Below are positions 7,210 to 10,382 of a stretch of 10,382 nt of DNA, piece after piece (the first letter of the stretch is position 1; every line of letters begins with the position of its first letter). The notes below the pieces were generated by a model that was not told where the DNA came from, made no database searches, and saw nothing but the letters and a program-made list of their open reading frames with translations. This DNA is from Zoogloeaceae bacterium (GTDB lineage Bacteria > Pseudomonadota > Gammaproteobacteria > Burkholderiales > Rhodocyclaceae), in contig JAISLJ010000103.1 in the NCBI GenBank assembly GCA_031290955.1, positions 1-10,382 on the forward strand. The letters are read 5' to 3'. A program made the translations under genes and the position numbers.

Positions 7210-7602
7210 ATGATTCCCGGAGAAATCCTGGTCAGAAACCAGAACATCACTCTGAACGAAGGCTTGCGGCAAAAGGAAGTCACGGCCACCAACCGGGGCG
7301 ACCGGCCCATCCAGATCGGCTCGCACTTTCACTTCTTCGAGGCCAACCGCTTCCTCGCCTTCGATCGCGCCGCGGCCTACGGCTATCGCCTGGATATTCC
7401 GTCCGGCTCGGCGGTGCGCTTCGAGCCGGGAGAAACCCGCGCCGTGCGCCTGGTCGAGATCGCGGGCAAGAAGCGGGTGCTGGGCCTGAACGGCCTCACC
7501 GATGGGGAAATCAACACCACAAACCTGAAAGCGGCGCTGGAAAAAGCCCGCCTCAAGGACTTTCTGGATACATCCGGCGCAGACGGCGCGAAAGGAAAAT
7601 GA
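7210..7602 (+). CDS. ureB: Urease beta subunit UreB, with C-terminal extension
   Basis: A 130-residue beta subunit that packs with UreA and UreC in the urease trimer of trimers. The family core is clear: MIPGEILVRNQNITLNEG at the start, then TNRGDRPIQIGSHFHFFEAN, RLDIPSGSAVRFEPGE and VRLVEIAGKKRVLGLNGL. Stand-alone UreB proteins are usually about 100-110 residues. Here roughly 25 extra residues follow residue 104 (NLKAALEKARLKDFL, then a polar tail SGADGAKGK). They could form a short amphipathic helix. The tail lies in the same frame and runs directly to a stop one base before ureC, so it may just reflect drift into the gene junction. The ribosome site AAAAAGGAGAA precedes the start. Confidence 0.96.
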   Translation: MIPGEILVRNQNITLNEGLRQKEVTATNRGDRPIQIGSHFHFFEANRFLAFDRAAAYGYRLDIPSGSAVRFEPGETRAVRLVEIAGKKRVLGLNGLTDGEINTTNLKAALEKARLKDFLDTSGADGAKGK

Positions 7603-7603
7603 C

Positions 7604-9325
7604 ATGAGCCACAACATCAGCGGCAAGGAATACGCCTCCATGTACGGCCCGACGACGGGCGACAGGGTGCGGCTGGGCGACACCGGCCTTTTCATCGAAG
7701 TGGAGAAGGATTACACGGTCTATGGCGACGAGATGAAATTCGGCGGCGGCAAGACCATCCGCGACGGCATGGGGCAGAACGGCACCATCACGAATGATAC
7801 CGGCGCGCTTGACCTCCTGATTACCAATGTCCTGATCCTCGATTACTGGGGCATCGTCAAGGCCGATATCGGCATCAAGGATGGCAGGATCGCGGGCATC
7901 GGCAAGGCGGGCAATCCGGACATCATGGATGGCGTGCATCCGGCCCTGGTCGTCGGCGCGGGTACCGAGGTCATCGCCGGGGAAGGCAAGATCATCACAG
8001 CGGGCGGCATCGACACCCATGTGCATTACATCTGCCCGCAACAGGTCGAGACCTCGCTCTATTCCGGCATCACCACCCTGATCGGCGGCGGCAGCGGTCC
8101 GGCGGTCGGCACCTACGCCACCACCTGCACGCCCGGCAAATTCAACCTGCACCGGATGCTGGAGGCGGTCGAGGAATTTCCGATGAATTTCGGCTTCTTC
8201 GGCAAGGCCAACTGTTCCAGCAAGGCGCCGCTCGCGGAGCAAATCCTGGCGGGCGCCATCGGCCTGAAGCTGCACGAGGATTGGGGCAGCACGCCCGCGG
8301 CCATCCACACGAGCCTGGAAGTCGCCGACGAATACGATGTCCAGATCACCATCCACACCGACACCCTGAACGAAGCGGGCTACTTTGAATCCACTCGTGC
8401 CGCCATCGGCGGGCGCGCCATTCACACCTACCACACCGAAGGCGCGGGCGGCGGTCACGCGCCCGATATCATCCGCGCGGCGGGCTTGCCCAACGTCATG
8501 CCTTCTTCCACCAGTCCGACCATGCCGTTCGCCAAGAACACCATGGACGAGCATCTGGACATGATCATGGTCTGCCACCACCTTGATCCCCGACTGCCCG
8601 AAGACGTGGCCTTTGCCCGTTCGCGCATCCGTTACGGCACGCTGGCGGCGGAAGATGTGCTGCATGACCTGGGCGCGATTTCCATCCTCAATTCCGATTC
8701 GCAGGCGATGGGGCGTTCCGCCGAAGTCATCACCCGCGCCTGGCAGGCGGCAGACAAGATGAAGAAGCAGCGCGGCCAGTTGCCGGAAGCAAACGGCGCG
8801 GAGCACGACAATTTCCGCGCCCGGCGCTACGTGGCCAAATACACGATCAATCCGGCCATCACGCATGGCATCGCGGAGTATCTTGGCTCCATCGAGGCCG
8901 GGAAAATCGCCGACCTGGTGATCTGGAAACCGGCGCTCTTTGGCGTCAAGCCGGATTACATCCTGAAAGGCGGCTTCATCGTCGCCGCCAAGATGGGCGA
9001 CGCCAACGCCTCCATCCCGACGCCGCAGCCGGTCATCATGCGCAACATGTGGGGCGCGTATGGCCGGGCGCGCGCCCATACCGCCATCACCTTCGTTTCC
9101 ACGGCGGCTTGGCAAGGCGGCATCCGGGAAAAGCTCGGCCTGCAAAAAACCGTGCTGCCCGTCCGGCGCTGCCGCTCCATCGGCAAGAAGGACATGATCC
9201 TGAACGACAAGACGCCGCAAATCGACGTCGACCCGCAAACCTACGAGGTCAGCATCGACGGCGAAAAGGCAATCTGCGCCCCCGCCCAGACCCTGCCCCT
9301 GACACAACGTTACTACCTGTTCTAG
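7604..9325 (+). CDS. ureC: Urease alpha (catalytic) subunit UreC
   Basis: A 573-residue catalytic subunit with the dinuclear nickel site. All expected residues are present at a constant +5 offset from Klebsiella numbering. The Ni ligands are H139 and H141 (DTHVHYICPQQ), the carbamylated lysine K222 (GLKLHEDWG), H251 (IHTDTLNEAG), H277 (TYHTEGAGGGHAPD) and D365 (NSDSQAMGR). H224 is the substrate-binding histidine. C324 and the acid/base H325 of the mobile flap are in MVCHHLDP. It ends RYYLF, close to the usual RYFLF. Nothing is truncated, so the enzyme should be active if matured. Small departures from common wording are HVHYI for HIHFI and ILNSDSQAMGRSAE for the usual TSSDSQAMGRVGE. Its AAAGGAAAA ribosome site overlaps the end of ureB. 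Its TAG stop is directly followed by a repeat element. Maturation genes are not in the window. Confidence 0.98.
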   Translation: MSHNISGKEYASMYGPTTGDRVRLGDTGLFIEVEKDYTVYGDEMKFGGGKTIRDGMGQNGTITNDTGALDLLITNVLILDYWGIVKADIGIKDGRIAGIGKAGNPDIMDGVHPALVVGAGTEVIAGEGKIITAGGIDTHVHYICPQQVETSLYSGITTLIGGGSGPAVGTYATTCTPGKFNLHRMLEAVEEFPMNFGFFGKANCSSKAPLAEQILAGAIGLKLHEDWGSTPAAIHTSLEVADEYDVQITIHTDTLNEAGYFESTRAAIGGRAIHTYHTEGAGGGHAPDIIRAAGLPNVMPSSTSPTMPFAKNTMDEHLDMIMVCHHLDPRLPEDVAFARSRIRYGTLAAEDVLHDLGAISILNSDSQAMGRSAEVITRAWQAADKMKKQRGQLPEANGAEHDNFRARRYVAKYTINPAITHGIAEYLGSIEAGKIADLVIWKPALFGVKPDYILKGGFIVAAKMGDANASIPTPQPVIMRNMWGAYGRARAHTAITFVSTAAWQGGIREKLGLQKTVLPVRRCRSIGKKDMILNDKTPQIDVDPQTYEVSIDGEKAICAPAQTLPLTQRYYLF

Positions 9326-9461
9326 TGTCCTGGCGGACGGCGATGCGGCGCTTCGCGCCGAAAAGCCTTTACAAAACCATGAGCGGGAATGGTTTTTCAT
9401 TGCCGTCCGCCAGGACAAAACCATGAGTGGGAATGGTTTTTCATCGCCGTCCGCCAGGACA
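9326..9461. repeat. 136-bp MITE-like element with 20-bp perfect terminal inverted repeats
   Basis: The element fills most of the ureC-urtE gap and starts on the base after the ureC stop. Its first 20 bases (TGTCCTGGCGGACGGCGATG, 9326-9345) are the exact reverse complement of 9442-9461. A third copy of the right arm, with one mismatch, lies at 9398-9417. Inside are a small GC hairpin with a TTC loop (9347-9361) and two AT-rich hairpins. No protein is likely: an antisense frame runs through it from ureC, but it codes for repeat sequence. Flanking target duplications are not obvious. It could be a miniature transposable element or a REP-type palindromic repeat. Confidence 0.75.
9371..9461 (+). 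repeat. Two tandem 44-bp-period repeat units, each with a hairpin
   Basis: Bases 9371-9417 and 9415-9461 are two 47-base copies (sharing 3 bases) that differ at two positions. Each contains AAAACCAT, an 8-base loop (GAGYGGGA) and ATGGTTTT, followed by one more T and the CCGTCCGCCAGGAC arm. The stems lie at 9373-9396 and 9417-9440. An AT-rich stem ending in T residues could weakly slow or end transcription before urtE, or act as an RNA-stability element. One extra copy suggests the repeat number may vary between strains. Confidence 0.7.
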
Positions 9462-9476
9462 TAACGGAAGGATGCC

Positions 9477-10169
9477 ATGCTTACGGTTGAATCGATCCAT
9501 CAATATTATGGCGGCAGCCATACCTTGCGCGGTGTTTCCCTTCATCTTGAACAGGGACGAGTGACAACGCTTCTGGGGCGCAATGGCGTTGGGAAGAGCA
9601 CCTTCCTGAAATGCCTGATGGGGCTTCTGCCTGTCCGGGAAGGGCGCATTTTCCTGGAAGGTCGGGAGATTACCCGCCTGTCGCCGGAAAAACGCGCCGC
9701 GCTGGGCATTGCCTATGTTCCGCAGGGGCGCGAGATTTTTCCGCGTCTTTCCGTGGAGGAAAATCTTCTCATGGGGCTTGCCAATGGTTCTCCCCGGCGC
9801 GGCATTCCCGCGGAAATCTTCACGATGTTCCCGGTTCTGAAGGATATGCTGAAGCGGCGCGGCGGCGATCTTTCCGGCGGGCAACAGCAACAGCTCGCGA
9901 TTGCGCGGGCGCTCACCATGCGTCCCCGTGTGCTGATGCTGGATGAACCCACGGAGGGCATCCAGCCTTCCATCATCAAGGAAATCGGCGCGGCCATTCG
10001 CAAGCTTGCGGACGGCGGCGAAATGGCGATTCTTCTGGTAGAGCAATACTACGATTTTGCCGAATCCCTGGCGGATACCTACGCAGTCATGGCGCGTGGC
10101 GAAATCGTGAAACACGGCGCAGGCATCACCATGCAAACAGAAAACGTCCGCTCCCTGGTCGCAATCTAG
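9477..10169 (+). CDS. urtE: Urea ABC transporter, ATP-binding protein UrtE
   Basis: A 230-residue cytoplasmic ATPase, LivF-like, the partner of UrtD. Motifs are Walker A GRNGVGKST (34-42), the Q-loop at Q83 (YVPQGREIFPRLSVEENL), the signature LSGGQ (132-136), Walker B VLMLDEP (152-158), and LLVEQYYDFA, where the usual switch histidine is Gln190. That substitution is normal in LivF/UrtE proteins. DEPTEGIQPSIIKEI and the tail are typical of UrtE. The ATG has GGAAGGA just upstream. It lies apart from urtABCD, beyond ureABC and the repeat element, and uses T-ending codons (CTT, GTT, ATT) more than ureC does. It must still supply the second ATPase unless another copy exists. It may be read through from ureC or from a promoter within or after the repeat; I see no clear promoter. 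Confidence 0.95.
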   Translation: MLTVESIHQYYGGSHTLRGVSLHLEQGRVTTLLGRNGVGKSTFLKCLMGLLPVREGRIFLEGREITRLSPEKRAALGIAYVPQGREIFPRLSVEENLLMGLANGSPRRGIPAEIFTMFPVLKDMLKRRGGDLSGGQQQQLAIARALTMRPRVLMLDEPTEGIQPSIIKEIGAAIRKLADGGEMAILLVEQYYDFAESLADTYAVMARGEIVKHGAGITMQTENVRSLVAI

Positions 10170-10267
10170 TAGTCAGTCAAGTTGAAAAGAAACGACTCGA
10201 TGGGCAAGCTTTCAGCGAAAAATCACGCCAAAGATTGCGTCAAATCAATGTGACTGACTCCTACTAG
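10166..10267. mobile_element. ~100-bp miniature element flanked by CTAG
   Basis: CTAGTAGTCAGTCAA (10166-10180) faces an imperfect inverted copy, TGACTGACTCCTACTAG (10251-10267), with a 3-base insertion in the right arm. Inner bases continue the match (TTGA on the left, TCAA on the right). CTAG occurs at both outer edges (10166-10169 and 10264-10267), as expected for a 4-bp target duplication; the left one includes the urtE stop. The 70-base interior has no open frame of note. This looks like a non-autonomous miniature insertion element. The family is not identified. Confidence 0.6.
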
Positions 10268-10382
10268 TAGTCAGTCAATCTGAATTGAAGCAATAGATGG
10301 CATGGAAAGAGCTTGTGGAGGAGAGGTTGCCTTCAAAGGAGACGGACATGCCAGCGATCAAATAGCGAGTGAGTTTGACGGA
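10264..10382 (+). mobile_element. Start of a second, related repeat or insertion sequence, incomplete
   Basis: CTAGTAGTCAGTCAA recurs at 10264-10278 in the same orientation as at 10166. The similarity continues for about 20 more bases (TGAA, GAA, then GATGG with a one-base gap). The rest differs and runs off the window. A short frame from ATG 10297 (MAWKELVEERLPSKETD...) stops after 22 residues. Another from ATG 10302 stays open to the window end but is too short to identify. This may be the left end of the parent insertion sequence of the miniature element before it. Confidence 0.45.

Noticed and set aside
9373..9440. The two AT-rich hairpins after ureC as a strong intrinsic terminator
   Set aside because: The stems are AT-rich and the T-run after each is only about one base beyond the stem, so efficient termination is not supported.
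7553..9478. A 641-codon open frame on the minus strand across ureC and the repeat element
   Set aside because: It is antisense to a fully conserved ureC. Low-complexity composition and lack of any recognisable motif mark it as a shadow frame.
10044..10046. Switch histidine replaced by glutamine in UrtE (LLVEQ)
   Set aside because: Gln at this position is the usual state in LivF/UrtE ATPases.

Overview
The window is proteobacterial chromosome, moderately GC-rich, with G/C-biased third codon positions in most genes. The urea-transport proteins, especially UrtA and the HEAT-type N-terminal domain of UrtB, look most like those of betaproteobacteria. This is recognition from memory, not a search, and an alphaproteobacterial host is not excluded.

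Layout. Bases 1-287 hold the 3' end of an unidentified plus-strand gene. Bases 365-1683 are a phage-derived patch on the minus strand. It holds a 5'-truncated head-morphogenesis-type (Mu gpF-like) protein whose C-terminal part carries an HExxH motif, followed 2 bp later by a small acidic protein. Bases 1666-1806 hold the control region of the urea operon: two NtrC-type sites 32 bp apart and a sigma-54 -24/-12 promoter. Then come urtA, urtB, urtC and urtD (1870-6841), ureA, ureB and ureC (6893-9325), a 136-bp inverted/tandem repeat element (9326-9461), and urtE (9477-10169). After urtE there is a ~100-bp miniature element and the start of a related larger repeat or insertion sequence that runs off the window.

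How the genes work together. UrtA captures urea in the periplasm, UrtB/UrtC form the membrane channel, and UrtD/UrtE are the ATPases. UreA/UreB/UreC form urease, which splits urea to ammonia and carbamate. The promoter places scavenging and hydrolysis under nitrogen-limitation control. The gene order urtABCD-ureABC-urtE is unusual: urease structural genes sit inside the transporter operon and the last ATPase gene is cut off by a repeat element. No urease maturation gene (ureD/H, E, F, G) is present in the window.

I see no wholly new system. The points most worth checking are the glnA-like NtrC/sigma-54 architecture overlapping a phage remnant, the split transporter operon, the repeat elements that abut two TAG stop codons, and the phage HExxH protein with its acidic neighbour as a possible effector/immunity pair.
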